DNA from: Streptomyces lasiicapitis
GTDB lineage: Bacteria; Actinomycetota; Actinomycetes; Streptomycetales; Streptomycetaceae
Reading direction: 5' to 3'
Length of the DNA: 64,000 nt
NCBI RefSeq assembly: GCF_014646335.1
Contig: NZ_BMNG01000005.1
Location: forward strand, 245,515 to 309,514
The notes beneath the pieces are model-generated. The model ran no database searches. It saw only the letters and a program-made list of their open reading frames with translations, and was not told where the DNA came from. Position numbers and translations under genes: made by a program. Shown here in pieces: positions 17,071-25,528 of the stretch (within the stretch, counting starts at the first letter, position 1; each line of letters starts with the position of its first letter).

Positions 17071-18393
17071 TCACGCCGGGACGTGCACCGTCTCCACCCT
17101 GCTGGCCACAAGGCGCTCCCGCTCCCGCCGCGCCGCCAGCTTCCGCAGCCGCAGGATCTGGCTGACACCGAGCGCCTGCAGGACGAAGACCGCGGAGAAC
17201 GCGATCCGGTAGTTGTCGCCGGTCGCGTCAAGGAGCACACCGACGGCGAACAGCGTCGTCATCGAGGCGATGAAACCACCCATGTTGGTGATACCGGAGG
17301 CCGTCCCCTGCCGCTCCGGCGGATTCGCGGGCCGCGCGAAGTCGAAGCCGATCATCGAGGCGGGGCCGCAGGCGCCGAGCACCGCGCACAGCACCACAAG
17401 GAGCCACAGGGGCGCGTGCGCGGCCGGGTAGGACAGCGTCGCCGCCCACAGCAGCGCCGTCGCCGCCACCGTGCCGAGCGCCAGCGGCAGCCGCGCCGTG
17501 TGGTGCCGGGCGACGACCTGCCCGTACACAAGACCTACCGCCATGTTGGCGAGCACGACCAGCGTGAGCAGATCCCCCGCCGCGCCCCGCGAGAGCCCCT
17601 GCGCCTCGACGAGGAACGGCAGCCCCCACAGGAGCAGGAACACCATCGCGGGGAACTGCGTCGTGAAGTGCACCCACAGGCCGAGCCGGGTGCCGGGTTC
17701 CCGCCAGGACAGCGCGATCTGTTCGCGTACGAAGCCCGGTCCGCCGCCGGGCCGGGCCGCGGGCGGCTCCGGCTCGTGGCCCTCCGGATGGTCCTTCAGG
17801 AACAGCGTCATCAGTACGAGGACGACGACACCGGCGAGCGAACTGCCCGCGAACGCCGTGGTCCAGCCGACCTCGTGCAGGAGGCGGGCCAGGACGAGGG
17901 TCGAGACGAGGTTGCCCGCCATCCCGGCGAGCCCGGCGAGCTGGGCGACCATCGGGCCGCGCCGGGCCGGGAACCAGCGCGTGCCGAGCCGCAGCACACT
18001 GATGAACGTCATCGCGTCGCCACAGCCGAGCAGGGCGCGCGAGGCAAGGGCCATGCCGTACGAGGGCGAGAGCGCGAAGCCGAGCTGGCCGAGGGTGAAG
18101 AGGACCACGCCGAGCGTGAGGACCTTCTTGGTGCCGAGCCGGTCGACCATCAGGCCGACGGGTATCTGCATGCCCGCGTACACGAGCAGTTGGAGGATCG
18201 AGAACGTCGACAGGGCCGAGGCGTTCACGTGGAAGCGGTCGGCGGCGTCCAGGCCCGCGACGCCCAGCGAGGTGCGGAAGATGACGGCGACGAAGTAGAC
18301 GGAGACGCCGACGGACCACACGAGCACGGCACGCCGTCCGCCCGGCGGGTCCCCGGGCAGCCGGGCCGCCCCCGCCATCGCGCCGGTGGTCAT
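17071..18393 (-). CDS. MFS transporter
   Basis: A 440-residue major facilitator with about 12 membrane segments, starting near V-L-V-W-S-V-G-V-S-V-Y-F-V-A-V. The loop 2-3 signature is D-R-L-G-T-K-K-V. A long charged loop (H-P-E-G-H-E-P-E-P-P) separates the two halves. The ATG overlaps the stop of the upstream GntR gene by 4 nt, so the pair is one operon and the regulator probably senses the transported compound. Similar FCD-GntR/MFS pairs often handle sugar acids or organic acids, but nothing here fixes the substrate. Confidence 0.9.
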   Translation of the reverse strand: MTTGAMAGAARLPGDPPGGRRAVLVWSVGVSVYFVAVIFRTSLGVAGLDAADRFHVNASALSTFSILQLLVYAGMQIPVGLMVDRLGTKKVLTLGVVLFTLGQLGFALSPSYGMALASRALLGCGDAMTFISVLRLGTRWFPARRGPMVAQLAGLAGMAGNLVSTLVLARLLHEVGWTTAFAGSSLAGVVVLVLMTLFLKDHPEGHEPEPPAARPGGGPGFVREQIALSWREPGTRLGLWVHFTTQFPAMVFLLLWGLPFLVEAQGLSRGAAGDLLTLVVLANMAVGLVYGQVVARHHTARLPLALGTVAATALLWAATLSYPAAHAPLWLLVVLCAVLGACGPASMIGFDFARPANPPERQGTASGITNMGGFIASMTTLFAVGVLLDATGDNYRIAFSAVFVLQALGVSQILRLRKLAARRERERLVASRVETVHVPA

Positions 18394-19064
18394 CGTGCGG
18401 CTCCCCGCGCGAGGTTCTGGAACCAGCCGACGTGCCGCGTGACCACGTCGACCGCGGCCTCGGCGTCCTCGGCCGTGAGGGCCGCGAGGATCTCCTCGTG
18501 CTCGGCGAGGGTCTTGGCGATGCGGTCGGGGTGGGAGTGCATCACGGCCACACCCATCCGCAACTGGCGGTCGCGGAGCTGGTCGTAGAGGCGGGAGAGG
18601 ATGTCGTTGCCGCCGCTGCGGACGATCTCGGCGTGGAAGCAGCGGTCGGTGACCGCCGCCGCCGCGAGGTCGCCGGCCGCGGCCTGCTCCCGCTGGCGTT
18701 CGAGCAGTTCCGTCAGCCGGTCGAGCAGTCCGGCGGGCGCGGGTACGGCCTTGCGCACCGAGTGCGTCTCGACGAGCAGCCGGGTCTCGACGACGTCCGC
18801 GATCTCCTGCGCGGAGACCGGCAGGACCAGGGCGCCCTTCTTCGGGTAGAGCCGGAGCAGCCCCTCGACCTCCAGCTTGAGCAGCGCCTCGCGCACCGGC
18901 GTACGGGAGACCCCCACGGCCTCGGCCAGTTCGCCCTCGGTGAGGAGGGTGCCGCCCTCGTAACGGCGCTCCAGGACGGCCTGCTTGACGTGCGCGTAGA
19001 CGCGCTCGGCGGCGGGGGGCTGCTTCAGGGACGGGGGCACGGGGACGGGTGGGGCAGCTGGCAT
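18390..19064 (-). CDS. GntR-family regulator (FCD subfamily)
   Basis: A 224-residue regulator. A winged helix covers about residues 18-85 (E-R-V-Y-A-H-V-K-Q-A-V-L, then V-S-R-T-P-V-R-E-A-L-L-K-L), followed by an all-helical FCD ligand domain with the metal-site residues D-R-C-F-H and A-E-H-E-E-I. The ATG at 19064 is chosen over a longer frame to 19154 because the -10 TATGCT ends 6 nt before it, giving a leaderless transcript, and no ribosome site exists. An inverted repeat at the promoter suggests autoregulation. The downstream MFS gene overlaps by 4 nt. Confidence 0.9.
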   Translation of the reverse strand: MPAAPPVPVPPSLKQPPAAERVYAHVKQAVLERRYEGGTLLTEGELAEAVGVSRTPVREALLKLEVEGLLRLYPKKGALVLPVSAQEIADVVETRLLVETHSVRKAVPAPAGLLDRLTELLERQREQAAAGDLAAAAVTDRCFHAEIVRSGGNDILSRLYDQLRDRQLRMGVAVMHSHPDRIAKTLAEHEEILAALTAEDAEAAVDVVTRHVGWFQNLARGAAR

Positions 19065-19070
19065 GCGCAC

Positions 19071-19092
19071 AGCATAGATACAACACGTATAC
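19071..19092 (-). promoter_or_regulatory. Leaderless promoter and GntR operator candidate
   Basis: On the minus strand TATGCT (19071-19076) is a good -10, ending 6 nt before the gntR ATG. Immediately upstream lies ATAC-N5-GTAT (19078-19090) within an imperfect palindrome. A GntR dimer binding there would cover the core promoter. Confidence 0.5.
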
Positions 19093-19349
19093 GCGGACAG
19101 GACCGGTCCACGATCCGGACGAGCCGCCGAACCCGACGCCCCGCCGAACCCCACGCCCGACCGCGCCCGACCGCGCCCTCGCGAGCAAGATCACATACTT
19201 GGCCGCATCTTTACCCGTTTGGCATGCATCCGTTCCGCCCCCTCGCGCGTCATCACTGTGGCGGCTGCCTCATGTCACTTGAATTTTCAGGTCATTGGGG
19301 GCAAAAGCCGCCAACTACCTCATCAGCAGGGAACAACGGAGCGTTCACC

Positions 19350-20255
19350 TTGAGAATCCTCACCCCGGGCGTGCGCGTGCGCCGTATAAGCGCAGCCGCT
19401 GCCGTCACCGCCGGAGCCGTCCTGACCACGGGCGTCGTCGTCGCTCCCGCGCAGGCCGCCGCGCCGCCCAAGCCGTCGATCGCCGCCAAGGGCGGCTTCC
19501 TGATGAACAACGGCACGGGCAAGGAACTGTTCGGCAAGGCCGCGGACACCCGCCGCGCCACCGGTTCGACGACGAAGATAATGACCGCCCGGGTGGTCCT
19601 CGGCCAGCGGAACCTCAACCTGGACTCGAAGGTCACCATTCAGAAGGCGTACAGCGACTACATCGTCAAGCACAGCGCCTCGCACGCCCGCCTCATCGTC
19701 GGCGACAAGGTGACGGTCCGCCAGCTCCTCTACGGGCTGATGCTGCCGTCCGGCTGTGACGCCGCGTACGCCCTGGCGGACAAGTACGGCAAGGGTTCGA
19801 GCCGCGCCGCGCGCGTGAAGTCCTTCATCGGCCAGATGAACAAGACGGCCAAGGACCTGAACCTGAAGAACACGCACTTCGACTCGTTCGACGGCATCAG
19901 CAACGGCGCCAACTACTCGACGCCGCGCGACCTGTCGAAGCTCGCGAGCAACTCGATGAAGTACTCGCAGTTCCGCACGATCGTGAAGACGAAGTCGTAC
20001 ACGGCGAAGACGAAGACCAAGACCGGCGGCACCCGCACCATGGCGCCCTGGAAGAACACCAACGCCCTGCTCGGCTCCTACCGCGGCGCCATCGGCGTGA
20101 AGACGGGCTCCGGCCCCCAGGCCAAGTACTGCCTCGTCTTCGCGGCAACGCGCAACGGCAAGACGGTCATCGGCACGGTCCTCACCTCGACGTCCGCCTC
20201 GGCCCGCCTGACGGACGCAAAGAAGATCATGGACTACGGCTTCAAGGTCGCGTAA
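19350..20255 (+). CDS. D-alanyl-D-alanine carboxypeptidase (peptidase S11, low-molecular-weight PBP)
   Basis: A 301-residue exported penicillin-binding protein. The TTG start at 19350 has GGAG 8 nt upstream and gives a signal peptide with R-R at 11-12, a hydrophobic core at about 14-31, and an A-Q-A cleavage site near 36. Active-site motifs are S73-T-T-K76, S134-G-C136 and K251-T-G253. The second motif is normally S-x-N, so Cys replaces Asn here. There is no C-terminal membrane anchor beyond the catalytic domain, so the enzyme is likely secreted into the wall. It trims terminal D-Ala from peptidoglycan stem peptides. A terminator follows. Confidence 0.92.
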   Translation: MRILTPGVRVRRISAAAAVTAGAVLTTGVVVAPAQAAAPPKPSIAAKGGFLMNNGTGKELFGKAADTRRATGSTTKIMTARVVLGQRNLNLDSKVTIQKAYSDYIVKHSASHARLIVGDKVTVRQLLYGLMLPSGCDAAYALADKYGKGSSRAARVKSFIGQMNKTAKDLNLKNTHFDSFDGISNGANYSTPRDLSKLASNSMKYSQFRTIVKTKSYTAKTKTKTGGTRTMAPWKNTNALLGSYRGAIGVKTGSGPQAKYCLVFAATRNGKTVIGTVLTSTSASARLTDAKKIMDYGFKVA

Positions 20256-20279
20256 CCCCTTCGGGGACATGCGCGAGAG

Positions 20280-20308
20280 GGGCCCGCCGCACATCGCGGC
20301 GGGCCCCG
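20280..20308. terminator. Bidirectional terminator between carboxypeptidase and ABC permease
   Basis: A perfect 12-bp stem GGGGCCCGCCGC/GCGGCGGGCCCC with loop ACATC, between two convergent genes. Confidence 0.85.
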
Positions 20309-20326
20309 TCCCATGCGGGAAAGCGG

Positions 20327-21580
20327 TCAGCGCCGCAGGGCCTCCACCGGCTGGATCCGGGCCGCCCGCCACGCCGGATAGAGACCGGCCAGCACACCGG
20401 TCAAGAGACCGACCACGGGAGCCGCGGCCACCGTCAGCGGATGGACGACGGGTGTCCACTCGCGTACGACCGCCACGATCACGACCGTCAGCGTGCCGAT
20501 CGAGGTGCCCACGAGGCCGCCCAGGGTTCCGAGTACCGCGGACTCCGTCAGGAACTGCCCGGTCACATGCCGCCCGCGCGCCCCGAGCGAGCGTCGCAGA
20601 CCGATCTCCGAAGTCCGCTCCAGGACGGCCACCAACGTCGTGTTGGCGATGCCCACCGCGCCGATCACCAGGCAGACGGCCGCGAGCACCAGGAAGAGCT
20701 GGTTGAGGTCCGAGGTCACCTTGGAGCGAAGCTTCTTCGGGTCGGGCGGCGGCACGGAGCGGAAGTGGTCCGGGCTCTCGGCCCGCAGCGCCAGTGGGGC
20801 CTCGTCCGCGATCTGCACCGCCGCGCCGAGGCGCGTGGAGACGAGCATCCGGGCCCGCTCCCCCTGCGGCCCGCCCCACAGCTCCTGAGCCGCCGTACGC
20901 GGCACGATCACGGCGGTCAGCAGTTCGGGCATGCGCTCGGTGTCCTCGACGATGCCGACCACGGTGAACGGGACCTGCCCGATGAAGACCGCCGGACCTG
21001 TCTCCAGGGTGGTGACGCCCAGGCGTTCGGCGACCGAGGAGCCGAGGACGGCTACACGCTGTCCGCCCCCGTCGTGCCAGCGGTCGTAGATCCGCCCCTG
21101 TTCCAGCGTCGGGCGGGCCGCGCGCAGGACTCCCGAGGAAGCGGCCACCACCGGTGGGTCGTCGCCCGCCGCGGCGGCGCCGATGGGCGCGGACCGGACA
21201 GGAGCCGCCTGCTTCGCGCTGACGGACCAGTAGACACCGGCCGCCTCCACACCGTTCAGGCGCTCGATGCGGCGGTCCGCGTCCACGGGGAACGACAGTG
21301 CCCCCTTGGCGCCCTCGGGACCGTCGCCACCCGTGTCCTCGACGGTGACCTCGGTCGCCGTGAGCGTGGTGAACCGGGTGTCGACCTGGGCCGATGTGGT
21401 CGCTGTCAGGCCGAGGACGGCGACGAACGTCCCGACGCCGAGGACTGTGCCCACGGCGGTCAGCACCGAGCGGGCCGGGCGTTGGAGGACCCCCGCGAAC
21501 GACTCGGCGAGCAGATCCCGCCAGTGCAGGCGGGACGGCTCCACCTCAGCCTCCGCCCGCCGTGTCCGCCGCCACCTCAC
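20327..21580 (-). CDS. MacB-type ABC transporter permease
   Basis: A 417-residue permease of the FtsX/MacB family. One membrane helix lies near the N-terminus (S-V-L-T-A-V-G-T-V-L-G-V-G-T-F), a periplasmic-core-like extracellular domain spans about 65-285, and three helices are at the C-terminus, with the family signature E-R-T-S-E-I-G-L-R-R-S-L-G-A and P-A-W-R-A-A-R-I-Q-P-V-E-A-L. It is last in a four-gene operon of lipoprotein, HlyD-like adaptor, ATPase and permease, each junction overlapping by 4-11 nt. MacB-type systems do mechanotransmission or export of peptides and lipids; the substrate is unknown. Confidence 0.9.
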   Translation of the reverse strand: MRWRRTRRAEAEVEPSRLHWRDLLAESFAGVLQRPARSVLTAVGTVLGVGTFVAVLGLTATTSAQVDTRFTTLTATEVTVEDTGGDGPEGAKGALSFPVDADRRIERLNGVEAAGVYWSVSAKQAAPVRSAPIGAAAAGDDPPVVAASSGVLRAARPTLEQGRIYDRWHDGGGQRVAVLGSSVAERLGVTTLETGPAVFIGQVPFTVVGIVEDTERMPELLTAVIVPRTAAQELWGGPQGERARMLVSTRLGAAVQIADEAPLALRAESPDHFRSVPPPDPKKLRSKVTSDLNQLFLVLAAVCLVIGAVGIANTTLVAVLERTSEIGLRRSLGARGRHVTGQFLTESAVLGTLGGLVGTSIGTLTVVIVAVVREWTPVVHPLTVAAAPVVGLLTGVLAGLYPAWRAARIQPVEALRR

Positions 21581-22314
21581 GTGCCCACCCGTTCCTGGCG
21601 CGGAAGGCCGTCTTCCTCGGTCAGGAAGCCGTCGCGGATGGTGATCGTGCGCGGGGCCCGTCCCGCCACCCCCGGATCGTGCGTGATGACCACGACAGTC
21701 ATGCCGTCCGCGTGCAGCTCGTCGAGGAGGCCGAGGACGGAGTCAGCGGTCGCCGAGTCGAGGTTCCCGGTGGGCTCGTCGCACAGCAGCAGGGCCGGGC
21801 GGGCCACCAACGCGCGGGCGATGGCGACACGTTGGCGCTCGCCGCCCGAGAGCCGGGTCGGCAGCGCGTCGTAACGGTGTCCGAGGCCGACCCTGCTCAG
21901 CGCCTCACGGGCGAGCGCTGTCCGCTCCCTGCGGACCGCCACCGCGTTGTAGAGCATCGCCAGGCACACGTTCTCCACCGCGCTGCGGTGCGGCAGCAGA
22001 TGGAAGCTCTGGAAGACGAATCCGATCCGGCGGCCGCGCAGCGCCGTGCGCCCCGCGTCCGGCAGGGTCCCCGTGTCCACACCGTCCAGCAGATAGGTGC
22101 CGGCGGTCGGTGCGTCGAGGAGCCCCACGATGTTGAGGAACGTCGACTTGCCCGACCCGGAGGGGCCGACCACGGTGACGTACTCACTGGGATCGATGCG
22201 CAGAGCACACGGTTTCAGCGCCTCGACGGGTGGCGGTCCGGGATACGTGAGCCCCACGTCGCGGAATTCGATGACGGGGGTGCCCGCCCGGTCCTCCCGG
22301 TCCGGCGCGCTCAC
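21577..22314 (-). CDS. ABC transporter ATP-binding protein (MacB/LolD type)
   Basis: A 245-residue ATPase. Walker A is G-P-S-G-S-G-K-S-T, the signature is L-S-G-G-E-R-Q-R-V, Walker B is L-L-L-C-D-E-P-T-G-N-L-D, and the H-loop is V-I-T-H-D. The P-T-G-N-L-D-S-A form is typical for the LolD/MacB/FtsE branch. The GTG start overlaps the adaptor stop (GTGA), and its own stop overlaps the permease ATG (ATGA). It powers the permease encoded next. Confidence 0.95.
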   Translation of the reverse strand: MSAPDREDRAGTPVIEFRDVGLTYPGPPPVEALKPCALRIDPSEYVTVVGPSGSGKSTFLNIVGLLDAPTAGTYLLDGVDTGTLPDAGRTALRGRRIGFVFQSFHLLPHRSAVENVCLAMLYNAVAVRRERTALAREALSRVGLGHRYDALPTRLSGGERQRVAIARALVARPALLLCDEPTGNLDSATADSVLGLLDELHADGMTVVVITHDPGVAGRAPRTITIRDGFLTEEDGLPRQERVGT

Positions 22315-23696
22315 CCGTCGCCTCCTTGCCGCTTGCCGACGACGACCTGGTCTCCCGCGCGGACACTCCCGTCCGTGCGGGGGCGGATGGCCACGAAGCC
22401 GTTGCCCGACGTTCCCGTCGTCACCTCCACGCGCCGCCTGTCCTCGGATCCGGAGTCGTAGACGGTCACCGCGGTCCTGCCGTCGGCCCCCGCGGACACG
22501 GCGGAGAGGGGGACGGCGAGCACCTTGCCCTTGGAGGCTCCTGCCGCGACCGTCAACCGCACGTCCTGCCCCGCGAGTTCGCCCGGCAAGGGCTTGTCGG
22601 GGCTCACCTTGACCACGTATTCGCCGCCCGTGTCCGCGCCACCCGCGTCGCCGTCCGTGGACTCCTCGCCGCCCTGCACGGGCGCTTCCGACACCGAGGC
22701 GACCGCGCCCCGGGCGCTGTCGCCGGTCGCCTCGGCGAGGATCTCGACCCGCTGCCCGACCCGTACGAGGTCCTTGCGAGCCGCGTCCAGGTCCCCGTCG
22801 ACGACCAGGGAACCCGCGGACACGGTGAGCAGTTTTTCCTTGGCTTCCGTTCCGACGGTGGCGTTCACCTTCTCCACCCGGGCCGGGAAGCCCCGCAGGA
22901 AGACGACTTCGGAGGCGGGGAGCATCGGGCCGTTCGCCGCCTCCGCCGCGGCCAGCGCCCTGCGCGCCTTGCCGAGGTCTTCGGCGGCGCGGGTCTTCCG
23001 TCTGCCCCCGGCCGCGTCCTGCCAGGCCCGATGCGCCTCGGTCACGGCGTCCTGCGCGGCCGCGACCTCGGCGCCGCCTTCGGGGTCGGCGGGCAGCGGC
23101 TCGTAGCCGATGGACGCGTAGTAGCGGTCCACTGCCCGCTTCGTACCGGCACCGAAGTGGCCCTTCCGGTCCCCTCCCGCCGGATACCCGAGCCGGCCCA
23201 GCGCGCGCTGGGCCTGGGCCACGTCCTCGCCGTCCGCGCCCGGCTTGAGGTCCCGGTAGACGGGCAGCCGTCCGGTCAGGGCGAAGACCGGGCGTCCGGA
23301 CATCTCCACGACCACCTTGCCTCCGGCGAGGGTGTCCCCCGCCCGGTAGGGCAGTTTCGTCACCACGACGCGTGCGGTGTCCTGCGTTCCGGCGGCGACC
23401 GGTGAGATCTCGACGGTCTGGTCGGCGGACACCTGGCCGCGCAGCACCACGGAATCCTTGATCACGCGATGTTCGACCGGCGCGGTCAGCACATCGGCGG
23501 GCGGCGGTCCGGCCGAACGCGCCTGGTCCGCCGGTGACTTGATGAACGCGGCGGCGGTCATGCCGCCGGCCGAGAGCAGCACGGCGCCCGCCACCACTGC
23601 GAGGAGCACGCGTCTGCGCCCGGAGAGCCCGCCCCGGGTCCACGCGCGACGGCCGGCCGGCTTGCCTTCCGGACCCGGTGGCTGATCACTGACCAC
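22311..23696 (-). CDS. HlyD-like adaptor with peptidoglycan-binding domain
   Basis: A 461-residue membrane-anchored extracellular adaptor. A basic N-terminus is followed by one membrane helix (V-L-L-A-V-V-A-G-A-V-L-L-S-A-G-G). A peptidoglycan-binding type-1 module sits at about residues 150-190 (L-K-P-G-A-D-G-E-D-V-A-Q-A-Q-R-A-L-G), then an Ala/Glu-rich coiled-coil stretch, then lipoyl/beta-barrel-like segments. This hybrid of adaptor and wall-binding module is frequent beside MacB-type transporters in Gram-positive actinomycetes. The GTG start lies 11 nt inside the preceding lipoprotein gene, so translation is coupled. It probably links the transporter to the wall. Confidence 0.87.
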   Translation of the reverse strand: MVSDQPPGPEGKPAGRRAWTRGGLSGRRRVLLAVVAGAVLLSAGGMTAAAFIKSPADQARSAGPPPADVLTAPVEHRVIKDSVVLRGQVSADQTVEISPVAAGTQDTARVVVTKLPYRAGDTLAGGKVVVEMSGRPVFALTGRLPVYRDLKPGADGEDVAQAQRALGRLGYPAGGDRKGHFGAGTKRAVDRYYASIGYEPLPADPEGGAEVAAAQDAVTEAHRAWQDAAGGRRKTRAAEDLGKARRALAAAEAANGPMLPASEVVFLRGFPARVEKVNATVGTEAKEKLLTVSAGSLVVDGDLDAARKDLVRVGQRVEILAEATGDSARGAVASVSEAPVQGGEESTDGDAGGADTGGEYVVKVSPDKPLPGELAGQDVRLTVAAGASKGKVLAVPLSAVSAGADGRTAVTVYDSGSEDRRRVEVTTGTSGNGFVAIRPRTDGSVRAGDQVVVGKRQGGDG

Positions 23697-24630
23697 GGGC
23701 CACCAGCCGGGCGGAGTTGCGCATCGTGGCGTCGATGGTCTTCTTCACATCGGCCAGGTGCTCGGCATGCTCATCGATGTACTTCTTCTCGTACGCCGCC
23801 ACGACGGCCCACCAGACACCCACGGTGTTCGTACGCTGTTTGCAGGCCACGTCGGCCTTGGCCACCGTGATCTGGGCCCGGCTCGGAATCTCCTCCCGCC
23901 AGCGGCGGTCCTTTCCCGGTTCGAGGGGCGTCGCGTACCGGTATCCCGACTTCTTCATGCAGGTGCTCCACTTGGCGAAGACCTTTCTGACCCGGTCGTC
24001 TTCAAGTGCCCGCTGATAGGCGTCATTGCGCTCATTCGCCACTGTGACAATCTCGACGCCTTCCACGCCGCCGCCCGCACGCAGCGCCTTGGCGCCTTCG
24101 GCGGCGCAACCACCCTTCGGTACCACGACTCCGCCTATGCGCGTGCCTGCGTTCTTCCCCTGGAACACAGCGTTCTCGGCCGCGGTAGGAGAATCGTCCG
24201 TCTCACCGCCCGCGCCGTCCACGCCCTCCTCCGGCGTTTCCTCTCGTTCGCCGTCGCGCGCCGAACCGTAGCCGAATCGCGCGGCACGATCGACGTCGAT
24301 GATGAAGAAGTAGTGGGCCTTGTCCGCCTTCATTCCTGGATACGACTGGTCGACAGCGCTGTCGAGCGCGCGAAAGTCCGCGAACCCGAACTTCGCCATG
24401 CATGACCGCACTGCCGCACGCAGCCCCCGCGCATAGGTCAGGTACTGCTCTTTGGAGAGCACATAGGCGTCCATGGGAAGGTTCGGCACATCCGAACTCC
24501 CGGCGACCTCGGGAACGTTCCCGATCCGGGGAGGCCCGCTCTTCTCCTCAGATCCTCCACCACAGGACACGAGCGCCCCGGTCACGGCCACCGCCCCTAA
24601 CACGGCCGCCCAGCGACCCTTGGGATACAT
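23686..24630 (-). CDS. Putative lipoprotein heading an ABC operon; contains a TTA codon
   Basis: A 314-residue predicted lipoprotein. The signal peptide M-Y-P-K-G-R-W then hydrophobic core ends in the lipobox A-L-V-S-C near residue 22. Four more cysteines occur in contexts V-R-S-C-M-A-K-F-G, G-G-C-A-A-E-G, W-S-T-C-M-K-K-S-G-Y and D-V-A-C-K-Q, suggesting paired disulfides outside the cell. No family was recognised. Leucine 11 is encoded by TTA (24598-24600), the rare codon read by the bldA tRNA, and no other TTA codon was noticed in the window's genes. The gene precedes the HlyD/ATPase/permease genes with an 11-nt overlap, so it probably acts with that transporter. Confidence 0.82.
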   Translation of the reverse strand: MYPKGRWAAVLGAVAVTGALVSCGGGSEEKSGPPRIGNVPEVAGSSDVPNLPMDAYVLSKEQYLTYARGLRAAVRSCMAKFGFADFRALDSAVDQSYPGMKADKAHYFFIIDVDRAARFGYGSARDGEREETPEEGVDGAGGETDDSPTAAENAVFQGKNAGTRIGGVVVPKGGCAAEGAKALRAGGGVEGVEIVTVANERNDAYQRALEDDRVRKVFAKWSTCMKKSGYRYATPLEPGKDRRWREEIPSRAQITVAKADVACKQRTNTVGVWWAVVAAYEKKYIDEHAEHLADVKKTIDATMRNSARLVARGQ

Positions 24631-24725
24631 GAGCAAGGAGCCCCCTGTCTCTGGTCCGGTTCCGACGGCCTGTCGTCCGTCGGGAAGGGCCGCGCCACCT
24701 GACACGGCGACGCGGCCCCGGTGCG

Positions 24726-25121
24726 TCAGCGCAGTCGAATGGAGCTGGTCTCGTCGTTCATGTCACCGAGGTGCTGCCTGTTCTTGAAGAACCCCAGGGA
24801 CGCCCCCCTGAAATAGTTGTTCTCGTGGAGCATGCTGGTGCACTTCGAGAAGCTCTTCACCGAGGAGATCTTGTCGTTCCACGAGTTCACGATGTCGCCC
24901 ACCGACCAGTCGATGTCGGTGGAGTTGTCGCAGCCGTACGAGCCGGTGACGTAGTAGATGCTTCCGTCGTACTCGGCGTGGCGGTAGTTGTGCGACAGGA
25001 CAACCGCTGCGGCCGGCACGGTCTCACCCGCGTCGGCTTCTTCGGCCTGGGCGGGTATGACGGTGGCCAGCACCGCGCCGCCGGCCAGAGCGGCAGCGGC
25101 GAGCATGGATCTGGTGCGCAT
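24726..25121 (-). CDS. Secreted beta-gamma-crystallin-like / I36-like small protein
   Basis: A 131-residue exported protein. The signal peptide has core M-L-A-A-A-A-L-A-G-G-A-V-L-A and cleavage near A-Q-A at 25-27. The mature part has two Ca-binding signatures of the beta-gamma crystallin form [ND]-[ND]-x-x-[ST]-S: N-D-K-I-S-S and N-D-E-T-S-S. It also has F-R-G-A-S-L-G-F and two cysteines (Y-G-C-D-N, S-K-C-T-S) likely forming a disulfide. This layout matches the actinobacterial crystallin/peptidase inhibitor I36 group. It is probably an extracellular stress or inhibitor protein. It sits directly upstream of the lipoprotein/ABC operon in the same direction. Confidence 0.8.
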   Translation of the reverse strand: MRTRSMLAAAALAGGAVLATVIPAQAEEADAGETVPAAAVVLSHNYRHAEYDGSIYYVTGSYGCDNSTDIDWSVGDIVNSWNDKISSVKSFSKCTSMLHENNYFRGASLGFFKNRQHLGDMNDETSSIRLR

Positions 25122-25528
25122 TCCGATGGTTCCCTTTCACTTGACGGATCGGAAACGTTCGACGCCCCAAGCGAGGTGGGCCCGCCTCACCGGCGGCGAG
25201 ATGGAACCATTGCAGGTGCGAATGAACTCGTCAATGTGTGAAAGTCCGGAAAACTTGCATGAATTGCCGGTTCCGGATGGTACGCGCGCTTCCGCTCCAA
25301 GACCGTCCGCGCTGTGACCTGGATTCTGGCATTCAGTGGATCTCTGCCCGCTTCCCTACGGCCGTCCGCCGGGTCCATCGGACAGTGTCCGGAACCCCGC
25401 TGCCCGCTGCCTCGAAGCGCCCGCGGGTCGCTGCCCGCACCGACCGGAGCGGGCCACGGGTGGATATCGTCGGCGCGACCAGGACGGCGCGACAGCGCCA
25501 ATCCCATGGCAATCAGGGGGATTTACCC
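25122..25528. other. 407-bp intergenic stretch
   Basis: This divergent gap separates the crystallin-like gene and the small lipoprotein gene. It is less GC-rich than its surroundings between about 25220 and 25280. Apart from the minus-strand promoter candidate and scattered short inverted repeats, no gene, RNA or repeat element was recognised. Short open frames here have non-Streptomyces codon use. Confidence 0.5.
25206..25234 (-). promoter_or_regulatory. Candidate promoter of the crystallin-like gene
   Basis: On the minus strand TTGACG (25229-25234) and AATGGT (25206-25211) are 17 bp apart. The transcript would have a leader of roughly 80 nt before the ATG at 25121. Confidence 0.4.

Noticed and set aside
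18226..18239. Second parS site
   Set aside because: CGTTCACGTGGAAG has four mismatches to the 14-bp consensus; other CACGTG occurrences in the window are even worse.
19155..19349. c-di-AMP (ydaO-type) riboswitch before the carboxypeptidase
   Set aside because: Cell-wall hydrolase genes in actinomycetes can carry one, but I could not find the conserved paired elements or core motifs in this 195-bp leader.
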